In this document: in pieces, positions 17,958 to 26,496 of the stretch
Numbering within the stretch: position 1 is the stretch's first letter
Layout of the letters: each line of letters opens with the position of its first letter
Assembly: GCA_030544685.1 (NCBI GenBank)
Contig: CP086683.1
Coordinates: 3,410,001 to 3,474,000, forward strand
From: Pseudomonas sp. B21_DOA
Lineage (GTDB): Bacteria > Pseudomonadota > Gammaproteobacteria > Pseudomonadales > Pseudomonadaceae
DNA length: 64,000 nucleotides
Direction: 5' to 3'
Translations under genes and position numbers: made by a program
Notes under the pieces: generated by a model
What the model was told of the DNA's origin: nothing
The model's input: only the letters and a program-made list of their open reading frames with translations
Database searches by the model: none

Positions 17958-18420
17958 ACTTCCCGGTTTCAACCGCTTGCTGTCCGCCACATTGATCGGC
18001 GCCAGCGTGACCAGTGTCGCAGCGCCGGTGGAGATGACTGATCGTCGAGCGCGCGGAGAAGCCGCTCTGACGCAGATTACTGGCGGACCTGGTCAGGCAG
18101 TGGTCGATTCATTGAAGGATACTGCTCCAGAGCTTGCGGACTGGATTCTGAGTTTTGCCTACGGCGATGTCTTCGCCCGCCCCGGCCTCGACCACTGCAC
18201 TCGTGAGCTGGCAACCGTTGCGGCATTGACCGCACTGGGCAACGCACAGCCACAACTGAAAGTGCATATCGGCGGAGCCCTGAACGTCGGGTGCACACCG
18301 GAGGCGGTGGTCGATGTGATCTTGCAAATGACCGTATACGCAGGATTTCCCAGCGCCTTGAACGGAATAACGGCTGCGCGTGAAGTCTTTGCTGCTCGCG
18401 GGATCAGTGTTAAGTCCTAG
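17947..18420 (+). CDS. carboxymuconolactone decarboxylase-family protein with signal peptide
   Basis: This 157-residue AhpD/CMD-like protein has the CMD helix HCTRELATVAALTALGNAQPQLKVHIGGALNVGCTPEAVVDVILQM. ATG 17947 follows AAGGAGCAACACC. Residues 1-26 (IRKLPGFNRLLSATLIGASVTSVAAP) form a signal peptide, so the mature domain would be periplasmic, which is unusual for this mostly cytoplasmic family. A single Cys in HCT occurs rather than the CxxC of AhpD, so peroxidase activity is not expected. Coupled to the MerR gene. Confidence 0.8.
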   Translation: MIRKLPGFNRLLSATLIGASVTSVAAPVEMTDRRARGEAALTQITGGPGQAVVDSLKDTAPELADWILSFAYGDVFARPGLDHCTRELATVAALTALGNAQPQLKVHIGGALNVGCTPEAVVDVILQMTVYAGFPSALNGITAAREVFAARGISVKS

Positions 18421-18457
18421 GTGCGCACGCTGCAGAAACTGCGGGATAAAGCCAGAT

Positions 18458-19372
18458 TCAACCTACCACCCACCCCGCATACAACTGCACAAACCGCACC
18501 TGCAACCATTCGATAAACACCTGAACCTGCGCTGGCAAGTGCGTGCGGCTCGGGTACAACAGCGATACCGGCCGAGGCTGCGGGCGCAGCGGTTGCAGAA
18601 TTTCCACCAGAGCACCGTTAGCCAAATGCTCGGCCACCGCAATACCCGGTGCCTGAATGATGCCGAAACCCGACACGCCACACTGCACGTAGGCGTTCGA
18701 CTCGGTGACGGTAATACCTTGGCGGCTGACGTAGGTTTTCTGTTTGCCCTCAAGTGAAAACTGCCAGGGCAAGGTGCGGTTGTTCTGGCCCGAGAGAAAG
18801 TTCACGCCTTGATGGTTCGCCAGATCTCCAAGCGTTTCCGGCGTGCCGTGGTCGCGCAGGTATTCGGGCGCGGCGCAGGTGACCATGGTCGCCAAGGCGA
18901 TAGGGCGGGCGATCAGCGTTGAGTCGGGCAGCTCGCCGATGCGCAGCGCGCAGTCGATGCCTTCGCCGACCAAATCAACCGCACGATCGGTGACGCCCAG
19001 CACCATGTCGATGCCGGGGTAGGTGTCGGTGAATTCGCGCAGGCTCTTGATGAATTCCAGTTGCGCGAACGCAGTGGGGATATCGATGCGCAGGCGGCCG
19101 GACAGCGTGGCTCCGGTGCGATCGAACATCGTGGTGGCGGCGGTGATCTCGGCGAGGATTTCCTGTACCCGCTGATAGAAAAGTTCACCCTCGGCGGTGA
19201 GTGCGACTTTCCTCGTAGTGCGCTGGAACAGGCGAACGCCCAGCGATGTTTCCAGTTCCTGAATATAGCGAGTGACCTGCGGCCGGCCGATATCCAGCGA
19301 CTCGGCGGCTTTGGTGAAACTGCCCAGCTCCGCCAGCCGGGCGAACAGGCGCATCGATTGCAGTAATTCCAT
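18458..19372 (-). CDS. LysR-type transcriptional regulator
   Basis: This 304-residue LTTR has its HTH in SMRLFARLAELGSFTKAAESLDIGRPQVTRYIQELETSLGVRLFQRTTRKVALT and a substrate domain with RLRIDIPTAFAQ and GIDCALRIGELPDS. ATG 19372 (MELLQSMRLF) is chosen because the upstream in-frame codons have no LTTR homology. It is divergent from an MDR-family oxidoreductase 157 bases away, the likely regulated gene. Confidence 0.88.
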   Translation of the reverse strand: MELLQSMRLFARLAELGSFTKAAESLDIGRPQVTRYIQELETSLGVRLFQRTTRKVALTAEGELFYQRVQEILAEITAATTMFDRTGATLSGRLRIDIPTAFAQLEFIKSLREFTDTYPGIDMVLGVTDRAVDLVGEGIDCALRIGELPDSTLIARPIALATMVTCAAPEYLRDHGTPETLGDLANHQGVNFLSGQNNRTLPWQFSLEGKQKTYVSRQGITVTESNAYVQCGVSGFGIIQAPGIAVAEHLANGALVEILQPLRPQPRPVSLLYPSRTHLPAQVQVFIEWLQVRFVQLYAGWVVG

Positions 19373-19529
19373 GACTTTTCCGCTGAGCTTCAGTATCTGG
19401 ATTTGTTGCCTGAGAATAGAACAATCCTGTCTGTTTCCAAGCATTTATTGCGCTGGTGTAAAAGCCAATCATGGCCCCAAGGCAAACCTGCTGAGGGTTT
19501 GCGGCCAATAACGCATCTGGAGACTCACC

Positions 19530-20540
19530 ATGAAAGCGTGGTTACTGAAAGATTTCGGGCTCGACAATCTGCAGCTCGGCGAGACGCCAACGCCGCAGCC
19601 CAAGGCTGGCGAGCTGTTGGTCAAGGTCGGCGCGGTCTCGCTGAATTTCCGCGACAAGGCCATCGTTGACGGTATCTACGAGCCGCACCTAGTGCCAAAA
19701 CCGCTGATTCCGGTGAGCGATGCCGCCGGTACCGTAGTCGCAATCGGCGCCGGTGTTACTCGTTTCAAGGTCGGCGACCGGGTCAATTCGCATCTGTACT
19801 CGCGCTGGCTGGACGGCGAGCCGGGGCCGAACGAACCGGATTATTGCTTTGGCTCGCCACTGCCCGGTGGCCTCGCCGAGTACATGATCATTCACGAGGA
19901 CAGCGCCGTCGGCGCGCCGGCCAACATGAGCGATGAAGAGGCGGCGACGCTGCCAATCGCCGCGCTGACCGCGTGGTACGCGCTGGTGGATTTCGGCGCG
20001 ATTCAACCGGGCCAGACCGTGTTGGTGCAGGGCACTGGCGGCGTATCGATTTTCGCCGTACAGATCGCCACCGCGCTGGGCGCCAAAGTCATCGCAACCT
20101 CAAGCAGCGATGAAAACCTGCACGCGGTAAAACGTCTGGGCGCGGTCGCCGGTATCAACTACCGCAGCACGCCGAACTGGGCGGACGAGGTGCTCAAACT
20201 CACCGAGGGCAAGGGTGTGGACCTGCTCCTTGATGTGGCGGGAGGCAATGGCATCAATCAGTCGGTATCAGCGACCATGGCCTCGGGGCGGATTGCGCAG
20301 ATTGGCTTTCTCACAGGGCAGACCGTCGAGCTGAACCTGATGCCGCTGATCTTCCGCCAGACCACCATTCGCGGCATTGCGGTGGCACCGCGTTCATCGT
20401 TCGACCGGATGAACGTGTTCCTCGCCGAGCACGACATTCGCCCGGTGATCGACCATGTCTATCCGTTCGAACAGGCGCGCGAGGCCTATGAGCATCTGGC
20501 GAAGGGGGCGTTTGGCAAGGTTGTGATCAAGGTGAGCTGA
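19530..20540 (+). CDS. zinc-independent MDR oxidoreductase (quinone reductase-like)
   Basis: This 336-residue medium-chain dehydrogenase/reductase has an N-terminal GroES-like domain and a Rossmann fold with VLVQGTGGVSIFAVQIATALGAKVIATSSS. The Cys/His ligands of the zinc alcohol dehydrogenases are absent (NFRDKAIV at the usual CHTD position), so it groups with NADPH:quinone oxidoreductase-type enzymes. A terminator follows directly. It is divergent from a LysR gene. Confidence 0.85.
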   Translation: MKAWLLKDFGLDNLQLGETPTPQPKAGELLVKVGAVSLNFRDKAIVDGIYEPHLVPKPLIPVSDAAGTVVAIGAGVTRFKVGDRVNSHLYSRWLDGEPGPNEPDYCFGSPLPGGLAEYMIIHEDSAVGAPANMSDEEAATLPIAALTAWYALVDFGAIQPGQTVLVQGTGGVSIFAVQIATALGAKVIATSSSDENLHAVKRLGAVAGINYRSTPNWADEVLKLTEGKGVDLLLDVAGGNGINQSVSATMASGRIAQIGFLTGQTVELNLMPLIFRQTTIRGIAVAPRSSFDRMNVFLAEHDIRPVIDHVYPFEQAREAYEHLAKGAFGKVVIKVS

Positions 20541-20545
20541 CAACG

Positions 20546-20575
20546 AAAAAGGCGCCGATCAAGGCGCCTTTTTTG
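20546..20575 (+). terminator. rho-independent terminator
   Basis: AAAGGCGCC, a short loop, then GGCGCCTTTTTT, immediately after the MDR oxidoreductase stop codon. It may also serve the convergent GST gene, which ends about 12 bases further on. Confidence 0.85.
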
Positions 20576-20587
20576 CTGGTCTGGTTT

Positions 20588-21283
20588 TTACGGTTCGCCG
20601 CGCTCAACCATCGCGCGCCATTGCTGCACACTCGGACGTTGCTGCATGCGCGCGTGCCATTCGCGCAGTGCCGTGCAATCTTCCGGGACTTCCAGCTCAA
20701 CCAGCGCCGAGAAGATCATCCCGCCCAACACGGCGATATCGGCCATGGAAAAACTCGCGCCGGCCACGAACGGTTGATCACGCAGCAAGTTGTCGAAATA
20801 GCGCATGCCGCGCACAGCTTTGTCCCGCATGCGCATGCCCCACTCGGCGTTCTGGTACAGCTCCACTTCCGGGCCAAGTCCCGGGGTTGCATGGTGGAAA
20901 TACACGCTGACGGCATCGAGAAATTCGATCTCGGCACGTTTGGTCAGCATGTGGATCCGTCCTTGCTCAACCGGAGTGCGGCCGGTGAGCACCGTGTTGC
21001 CGTCGAGGGCGTCAAGATATTGCGTGATGGCGGTGCACTCGGCGATTAGCGTGCCGTCGTCCAGCTCCAGCACTGGCAGCGTTCCGGAGTAGTTCAAGCG
21101 CAAGAACTCGGGGTTCTTGTGTTCGCCTTTCCACAGATTTACCGAGACGAATTCGGTGCGCTGCAACAGCGATTTTTCCGCCAGGGCGATGCGTACGCGG
21201 GCCGGGTAGGGGCCGTTGTACCAGTCGTAGATTTTCAGTTTCGAAACGGATTGAGCATCGTTGTGAGTCGAGTCAGCGGTCAT
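20588..21283 (-). CDS. glutathione S-transferase family protein
   Basis: This 231-residue protein has a thioredoxin-like N-terminal domain (KIYDWYNGPYPARVRIALAEK; NYSGTLPVLELDDGTLIAECTAITQYLD carries the cis-Pro and the Glu-Ser/Cys-type gamma-glutamyl site) and an all-helical C-terminal domain (FVAGASFSMADIAVLGGM). It probably conjugates or reduces electrophiles. It is divergent from a TetR gene, and two palindromic operator-like sequences lie between them. Confidence 0.85.
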   Translation of the reverse strand: MTADSTHNDAQSVSKLKIYDWYNGPYPARVRIALAEKSLLQRTEFVSVNLWKGEHKNPEFLRLNYSGTLPVLELDDGTLIAECTAITQYLDALDGNTVLTGRTPVEQGRIHMLTKRAEIEFLDAVSVYFHHATPGLGPEVELYQNAEWGMRMRDKAVRGMRYFDNLLRDQPFVAGASFSMADIAVLGGMIFSALVELEVPEDCTALREWHARMQQRPSVQQWRAMVERGEP

Positions 21284-21294
21284 ATCATTTTCCC

Positions 21295-21314
21295 TGCCTG
21301 TCAGTTGGTAGGCA
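21295..21314. promoter_or_regulatory. operator-like palindrome, proximal to GST gene
   Basis: TGCCTGTCAGTTGGTAGGCA is an imperfect 20-bp palindrome with the same core (CCTG-CA-TTGG-AGG) as the perfect one at 21350. It lies 12 bases upstream of the GST start codon on the minus strand, where bound repressor would block transcription or elongation. Confidence 0.6.
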
Positions 21315-21349
21315 AAGATTGCGGTCAGAATTTACTGCTGTCAATCCCC

Positions 21350-21369
21350 TACCTGCCAATTGGCAGGTA
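21350..21369. promoter_or_regulatory. perfect 20-bp palindromic operator
   Basis: TACCTGCCAATTGGCAGGTA is a perfect inverted repeat in the GST-TetR intergenic region, 57 bases before the TetR start. Two copies of the motif 55 bases apart (centre to centre) fit binding of two TetR-family dimers controlling both directions. The repressor assignment is inference from position. Confidence 0.75.
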
Positions 21370-21426
21370 AATCTTACGCGAGTACAATCGGCCCCATTGA
21401 TCGATGGTCATCAAGGACACACAGAC

Positions 21427-22002
21427 ATGAGCGTGAACGCACGCGAAGCGATTCTGGACGCCGCCAAAACAGCGGCGCAGACCCACGGCTACAACGGCAT
21501 CAACTTCCGTAGCATCGGTGAAGTGGTGGGTATCAAGAACGCCAGCATCTACTACCACTTTCCCAGCAAGGCCGACCTCGGCGCGGCAGTCGCCGAGCGT
21601 TACTGGCAAGACGCGGCCAAGGCGCTGGACGACATTCGTGAGGCCGATCCCGAGCCGCAGCAATCTCTGAAGTTGTACCCGTCGATTTTCCGCACTTCGC
21701 TGGAAAACGGTAATCGGCTGTGCCTGGTCAGCTTCATGGCTGCCGAATATCAAGATTTGCCAGATGCGGTAAAGGATCAGGTAAAGAAATTCGCAGAGGT
21801 CAATATCGAATGGCTGACCCAAGTGTTGATCGCTGCTGGATCTGCCGACGAAGACAGCTGCAAGGCGCGGGCACGGGCGATCTACGCCGCGGTGGCGGGC
21901 GCGCAGTTGATTGCGCGCAGCCGAGGGGATATTGCGTTGTTTGATGAGTTGATCGGCAGCTACGAAAGTGCCGGGCTGATTTCGGCGGATTTCACTGAGT
22001 AG
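21427..22002 (+). CDS. TetR/AcrR-family regulator
   Basis: This 191-residue repressor has the N-terminal HTH AREAILDAAKTAAQTHGYNGINFRSIGEVVGIKNASIYYHFPSKADLGAAVAERYW. The C-terminal ligand domain resembles regulators of the AcuR/NemR-like type by length only. ATG 21427 fits the HTH position; the open frame extends upstream through the operator. It is divergent from the GST gene and is the probable repressor of it and of itself. Its 3' end overlaps the convergent hydrolase gene by 43 bases. Confidence 0.88.
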   Translation: MSVNAREAILDAAKTAAQTHGYNGINFRSIGEVVGIKNASIYYHFPSKADLGAAVAERYWQDAAKALDDIREADPEPQQSLKLYPSIFRTSLENGNRLCLVSFMAAEYQDLPDAVKDQVKKFAEVNIEWLTQVLIAAGSADEDSCKARARAIYAAVAGAQLIARSRGDIALFDELIGSYESAGLISADFTE

Positions 22003-22943
22003 CTCGCCACTCGTGCCGAGATCCACTGCCTGCTGTAAGCCAGCACATGGTCAGCAGTGGCGGTGGGGAAGTGGATGAAGCCATGCGGACACTCCGGCAG
22101 CACGTACAACTCCACCGGCGCCGCGTGTTGCCAGCGATCGGCGATGAGCCGCGTGTCATCCAGCAGCGGATCTAGGTCGCCGGCAAACAGCAGCGCTGGC
22201 GGCAGCCCGCTGAAATCGCCATACAGCGGTGACAGCGGTGGCTGGCGTCGTTGTTCGTCGCTGATATCCGGCGTGAGCAGGCGTAACGCGTCGACCATGC
22301 CGGGGCCGTCGAGCACCAGCGTATCGGCGGGTGCGGTGCGCACGCTGGGTGTGCCGGTCAGGTCGTAGACGCCGTAATACAGCAGCGCGCCGCAGATCCG
22401 TTGCAGCAGTTCGGGCGAAGATTTGAGCGCGAGCAGGGTGGCCGCCGCCAGATGCCCGCCGGCCGACTCACCGACGACGACTGCGGGCAATCCAGCAAAT
22501 TCAGCATCGTTCAAGATGCCGCGCGTGGCGCACAGACAATCGTCCAGCAAGCCCTCGATCGGCGTCGACACGGCCAACCGATAATCCACAGACACCACCG
22601 CCACGTCGCAGGTATTAACGATGGCGATGTTGAAGTTGTCGTTCATCTGCGCATTGCCGATCACCCAGCCACCGCCATGGAAGTCCAGTACCACGCCTCT
22701 GGCTTTGCCCTTGGGACGGATGATGCGTACCGGCACCGTGGCGATGATCTTCCGTTCGGCGGTCAGCCCATGCTGGCGCAACTTGCCGGCGCCGCCGAGC
22801 TGACCCGCCCGCAGCAACGCCTGAATCAGCCGTGGGGTGACTCGATTGCGCACCTTGAAACGCGGCAGCCAGGCGAGCTTTTTGTTGAACGCGCGAACCT
22901 GCGCCAGTTCGCGCTCGCCTTGCGGCCATGGAAAGTCGCTCAC
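21960..22943 (-). CDS. alpha/beta hydrolase (hormone-sensitive-lipase type)
   Basis: This 327-residue family IV esterase has the oxyanion motif DFHGGGWVIGN, the nucleophile elbow VVGESAGGHLAAA, and the acid/His region GDLDPLLDDT and PHGFIHFP. The start is GTG at 22943 (VSDFPWPQGE), overlapping the TspO stop by the four bases GTGA, so translation is coupled to tspO. The open frame continues far upstream only because it shadows the TspO gene. Confidence 0.82.
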   Translation of the reverse strand: MSDFPWPQGERELAQVRAFNKKLAWLPRFKVRNRVTPRLIQALLRAGQLGGAGKLRQHGLTAERKIIATVPVRIIRPKGKARGVVLDFHGGGWVIGNAQMNDNFNIAIVNTCDVAVVSVDYRLAVSTPIEGLLDDCLCATRGILNDAEFAGLPAVVVGESAGGHLAAATLLALKSSPELLQRICGALLYYGVYDLTGTPSVRTAPADTLVLDGPGMVDALRLLTPDISDEQRRQPPLSPLYGDFSGLPPALLFAGDLDPLLDDTRLIADRWQHAAPVELYVLPECPHGFIHFPTATADHVLAYSRQWISARVASYSVKSAEISPALS

Positions 22944-23383
22944 AGGCGATTCTTCATCAGGATCGAGCAGTTCAGCGCCAGCGCAACGCAGAGCCAGGCC
23001 AGGTACGGGAACAGAATCAGCCCGGTGACCACGTCGAGTTGCAGCGCGAGTACTACCATCACCGCGACCACCACCCACAACACCGCCAGAATCACCAACG
23101 CCGCTAGCACCTGATGCGCGCCGAAGAACACTGGCGTCCACAGCGTGTTCAGGGCGATTTGCGCGGCCCACAAGGCCAGCACCGTTTGGCTGCCGGGGAT
23201 CAGGCTCAGGCGATAACCGGCCCAGGCCAGCAGCAGGTAGATGATCGTCCACGCTATCGGAAAGGCCCAGTTGGGCGGGGTGAAGGAGGGTTTGGTCAGC
23301 GCTTCGTACCACGGGCCGGGTTTGAACATCACGCCAGTGGTTGCCGCCGCCGCGCAGGCCAAGAGGAAGATGAAGAAGGTCAT
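22940..23383 (-). CDS. TspO/MBR-family membrane protein
   Basis: This 147-residue protein with five hydrophobic helices has the TspO motifs WYEALTKPSFTPPNWAFPIAWTIIYLLLAWAGYRL and ALNTLWTPVFFG, including the WAPNW-like loop. TspO binds porphyrins and affects tetrapyrrole and stress signalling in bacteria. The gene is upstream of, and overlaps by four bases, an esterase gene; such tspO-hydrolase pairing is an operon visible here but of unknown meaning. Confidence 0.88.
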   Translation of the reverse strand: MTFFIFLLACAAAATTGVMFKPGPWYEALTKPSFTPPNWAFPIAWTIIYLLLAWAGYRLSLIPGSQTVLALWAAQIALNTLWTPVFFGAHQVLAALVILAVLWVVVAVMVVLALQLDVVTGLILFPYLAWLCVALALNCSILMKNRL

Positions 23384-23546
23384 TGCCGGTCCTTAGCTGT
23401 GATCAGCTGTTATGGAGAGTTAAGAAGAGGACGCTTCGCTGCGCAAAAAGTTTGTTTGCAAACGCAAAATGGCAGTCAGGTTGAACTAAAAGCTGACCGT
23501 CGCGTCAGGATAAACACTGCCTTTTCCCACCGACGCGGACGACATC

Positions 23547-23783
23547 ATGTACACCTATCACATCGAATACCGATTCAACGGCGAGCCCCGTACCTATCTG
23601 CTCGAGCTCAAGGAAGCGCAACTGGCCGAGCACGACGCGGCGATGCATCTGTTGGAACTGCATCTGGGCGATGCCGAAAACAGCCTGGTCATGCCGCCCG
23701 CGGACTCGACTCCAGAGCAGATTCTCGAGCAGGCAGAGCGGGTGGGGATTACACATATCCGGGTGGTCAGCCGGACTAATTGA
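23547..23783 (+). CDS. conserved small hypothetical protein
   Basis: This 78-residue acidic protein begins MYTYHIEYRFNGEPRTYLLEL. It has alternating beta and helical prediction, no cysteine and no membrane segment. The coding character is good (strong third-position GC, ATG start). It is isolated between tspO and the convergent diguanylate cyclase. I do not recognise a family. Confidence 0.6.
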   Translation: MYTYHIEYRFNGEPRTYLLELKEAQLAEHDAAMHLLELHLGDAENSLVMPPADSTPEQILEQAERVGITHIRVVSRTN

Positions 23784-23786
23784 CCG

Positions 23787-25400
23787 TCACGGTCCATCAC
23801 ATTCCAGGCCACTGTCCCCGCCACTGCAATAACGGTCCCGGCCTTGCTGCTTTGCCGCATAGAGCATCTTGTCAGCCGATTCGATCAGCACGGCGGGGGA
23901 CACGTCCTGTTCGGCTGGCTGGCCAACCGCAATGCCCGCGCTGGCAGTGACGTGACCCAGCGGGTGAGCACTGTGCTCCATCTGCAATGAGCGAATGGTC
24001 TCAAGTATGTCCTCTGCCACAAGCGCCGCCCCTCGAATATCCGTGTTGGGCAGCAACACGGAAAACTCCTCGCCGCCATAGCGCACGGCCAGATCACCCG
24101 GTCGCTTGACCGCTCGCGCAATCGCTTGGCCGACAGCGCTCAGGCAATCGTCGCCCGCCGCATGTCCGTAGGTGTCGTTGTAGAGTTTGAAGTGATCAAC
24201 ATCAATCATGATCAGTGAAATCGAGGAGCCCTGGCGTCTGGCCAGACGGATTTCGTCAGCCAGCGCGGTGTCCAGGCGGCGGCGGTTGGCCAGCCCGGTC
24301 AGGCTGTCGGTCAGGGCCATGTCCTTCATGGCCTGGTGTGCACGGCGCAAGTCCTTTTCCATGACCATCCGTTGGCGCAGTTGCCTCAAGACGATCCACC
24401 CAAAGATCGTGAAAGCGGTGATCACCGACATCAACACGAAGCCGGTTTTGATCAGGTCCCAGCGCCACGGCGCAATGATCGATTCGCGGGAAAGGCCTGT
24501 TTCTACCACCAACGGATAGGTGCTCAAAGCCCTGTAGCCATACAGACGCTGGGTGCCGTCGACGACGGCTCTGACTTCGGCGATGCCTTGATTGGAATAG
24601 GGCAGGTAGTTCTTGAAAACCTCGCTGTCGGCGAGGCTCTGACCGATCACCGAGGCGATAAAGGGGCGACGTACAAGAATCGTTCCGTTGCGCAACGCCA
24701 GTACCAGTGCGCCCTTGTCGTCGATCTTGAAATCGCCGTAATAGTCGACGAAATAACTGACCTTGATCGTCCCCAGCAGCACGCCGGCGAAGGAGCCGTC
24801 CGGGTTGTTCAAGCGGCGGGAAATCGGAATGATCAGGTCGTCCGTGGATTTGCTTTTGACGACATCACCGATGCGCACGTTTCGGTCGGTGTGGGTTCGG
24901 TGGTACTGGAAGTAATCGCGGTCGGCATTGTTCGCCGGATCCGGGATGTTTTCCTTGTCGGTGACGATCCAGTGCCCGTCCGGGCCGTAGATGAACAGGC
25001 CGTGCAGCTGCGGCATCAACTTGGCCTGCTGGACCAGCAACTTGTGGATCCGGGGCACATCGATGTTCTGCAAGCCATCGCCTTCGACGCGCTCGCCCAG
25101 CGCGGCGGTCAACACGTCTACCTGGCGAATGGCGTCCTCGGCGTGCTGCGCCGTTGCGCGCGCGAGGTTGGTGACCGAATCCCGGGCGGACGAAAACGCC
25201 GAATGGTAGTCACGCCACGTCCGCCATCCTTCCACTCCCAGAAACGCCAGAATCACCGTCAGCATGAAGATCACGGTCAGGCGGAAAGCGGCTATGTCGC
25301 TGGAAGCTTTGATGGGAGCGGTTTCTGCAGCGTCATGCCCTTGGCTGTCGGGCAGTTTGCGGCCGAGCATTTGAAGGTCCTTATGCTTGTCATCTCGCAT
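23787..25400 (-). CDS. membrane diguanylate cyclase with dCache sensor
   Basis: This protein has an N-terminal TM helix (LTVIFMLTVILAFLGVEG), a periplasmic dCache-type sensor (about 50-300; contains GPDGHWIVTDKENIPDPANNADRDYF), a second TM helix, then a GGDEF domain with active site RYGGEEFSVLL. RPGD stands five residues before GGEEF and is a canonical RxxD inhibitory site, so the cyclase should be active and product-inhibited. About 537 residues from ATG 25400; a GTG at 25427 would add nine. No EAL domain. Confidence 0.88.
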   Translation of the reverse strand: MRDDKHKDLQMLGRKLPDSQGHDAAETAPIKASSDIAAFRLTVIFMLTVILAFLGVEGWRTWRDYHSAFSSARDSVTNLARATAQHAEDAIRQVDVLTAALGERVEGDGLQNIDVPRIHKLLVQQAKLMPQLHGLFIYGPDGHWIVTDKENIPDPANNADRDYFQYHRTHTDRNVRIGDVVKSKSTDDLIIPISRRLNNPDGSFAGVLLGTIKVSYFVDYYGDFKIDDKGALVLALRNGTILVRRPFIASVIGQSLADSEVFKNYLPYSNQGIAEVRAVVDGTQRLYGYRALSTYPLVVETGLSRESIIAPWRWDLIKTGFVLMSVITAFTIFGWIVLRQLRQRMVMEKDLRRAHQAMKDMALTDSLTGLANRRRLDTALADEIRLARRQGSSISLIMIDVDHFKLYNDTYGHAAGDDCLSAVGQAIARAVKRPGDLAVRYGGEEFSVLLPNTDIRGAALVAEDILETIRSLQMEHSAHPLGHVTASAGIAVGQPAEQDVSPAVLIESADKMLYAAKQQGRDRYCSGGDSGLECDGP

Positions 25401-25529
25401 CTCTGAAAGATGACCATCCTTTTCCACTGGGGATTCAATTTATTGCCCTTGTCGGGCGGCGGCCATTGGATCGTTCAAAGCCGTGCCGGGTCAACATCTG
25501 TAATAGACGCGCGCCTTGAGGTGAGACTT

Positions 25530-25961
25530 GTGAGTGAAATCATCACGGCCGGTGACCTGAACATCGACCTGCGAAACGCCAACGAATCCGGCCTGTTCAA
25601 ATGGCTGCTGGCCAGTTTTCTGATGGGCAAAAGGATACAGGGCGCGATCGCCGCCAAGGCGTATCAAGTCATAGTAGAGCAGCATCACAAAGACACCCCG
25701 CAAAAGCTTGCGCAGTGTACTCACCGGCAACTGGTGTCGATGCTGGGGCAGGCGCGTTACGTGCGCTATGACGAGAGCACGGCGTCGCGATTACTCGCGT
25801 TGGCCAGCAAGCTCAACAACGAGTACGCCGGCAAGGTCAGTAACATCGTCGCAGCGAGCGCGGATCGCAAGGCGCTGGAGAAGCGCCTGTCCGAGTTCGA
25901 GGGGATAGGGCCGAAGACCATTGAGATCTTCATGAGGGAAGCGGCTGCGGTGCTGTTTTGA
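25530..25961 (+). CDS. small helix-hairpin-helix protein (DNA glycosylase-like)
   Basis: About 143 residues from GTG 25530 (VSEIITAGDLNIDLRN). The C-terminal FEGIGPKTIEIFMREA is a helix-hairpin-helix of the HhH-GPD type, and the N-terminal part has the helical layout of a short endonuclease III-like fold. The catalytic Lys and the iron-sulphur cysteines of endonuclease III are not seen, so a DNA-binding rather than glycosylase role is possible. It is divergent from the diguanylate cyclase. Confidence 0.6.
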   Translation: MSEIITAGDLNIDLRNANESGLFKWLLASFLMGKRIQGAIAAKAYQVIVEQHHKDTPQKLAQCTHRQLVSMLGQARYVRYDESTASRLLALASKLNNEYAGKVSNIVAASADRKALEKRLSEFEGIGPKTIEIFMREAAAVLF

Positions 25962-25980
25962 ATGTGCAGCAGCGACAGGC

Positions 25981-26121
25981 TCACATCGCAACGACTTTCC
26001 CCGCCAGCTCGCTCATCATGATCAGCGTTCCGCCGGCGAATATCGCGCAGCCCAGCAGAAACAGGAGGCCGGGGGCGATGATCGGCCTTGAGGGCAAACC
26101 CGGATTTTTAAGTGTTCTCAT
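25981..26121 (-). CDS. 46-residue single-pass membrane peptide
   Basis: ATG at 26121 is preceded by AAAGGAG at ideal spacing and the frame runs to TGA at 25981. The peptide is basic at its N-terminus, followed by one transmembrane helix (IIAPGLLFLLGCAIFAGGTLIMM). The strong ribosome-binding site supports it as real. It is downstream of the catalase unit on the same strand (13 bases). Function unknown. Confidence 0.55.
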   Translation of the reverse strand: MRTLKNPGLPSRPIIAPGLLFLLGCAIFAGGTLIMMSELAGKVVAM

Positions 26122-26133
26122 GTCGCGCTCCTT

Positions 26134-26496
26134 TTACCGATGGAATGGTTCAGCCACCTCGATTGAACGGTTGCGCGATGCCAATGCGCGCTTGGCAAAT
26201 ACCGGCATCGTGGGCAAGGCGTCGTCGACGGCTGGATGTTCGTCCGCTGGCGGGACGGTGGTCTCCTCGGCGAAGTTATTCGGCAGCAGCGTACCCAGGC
26301 CAAATACATTGACGGCCATGCTGACTTTCAGCCCCCGACAGGCCTGTTTGCAGTCGAGCTCAAAACACGCGTATGCATGCTCCATCAAGCGTTGAAAATG
26401 TTCAGTGGTCAGTGCCGAGACTTTGCTGCTTTTCATGTTGTTCACCTTGAGCAAGTGGCGACCCCGGATCGGGGCCGCCGGGCTGGACTCAGACAT
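26134..26496 (-). CDS. hypothetical protein overlapping the catalase gene
   Basis: This 120-residue protein has three cysteines close together (ACFELDCKQAC) and a downstream segment VSMAVNVFGLGTLLPNN. ATG 26496 overlaps the last eight bases of the manganese catalase gene, and AAGG precedes it, suggesting translational coupling. The family is not recognised. A Cys-rich protein coupled to a peroxide-removing enzyme hints at redox or metal handling, which is inference only. Confidence 0.55.
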   Translation of the reverse strand: MSESSPAAPIRGRHLLKVNNMKSSKVSALTTEHFQRLMEHAYACFELDCKQACRGLKVSMAVNVFGLGTLLPNNFAEETTVPPADEHPAVDDALPTMPVFAKRALASRNRSIEVAEPFHR

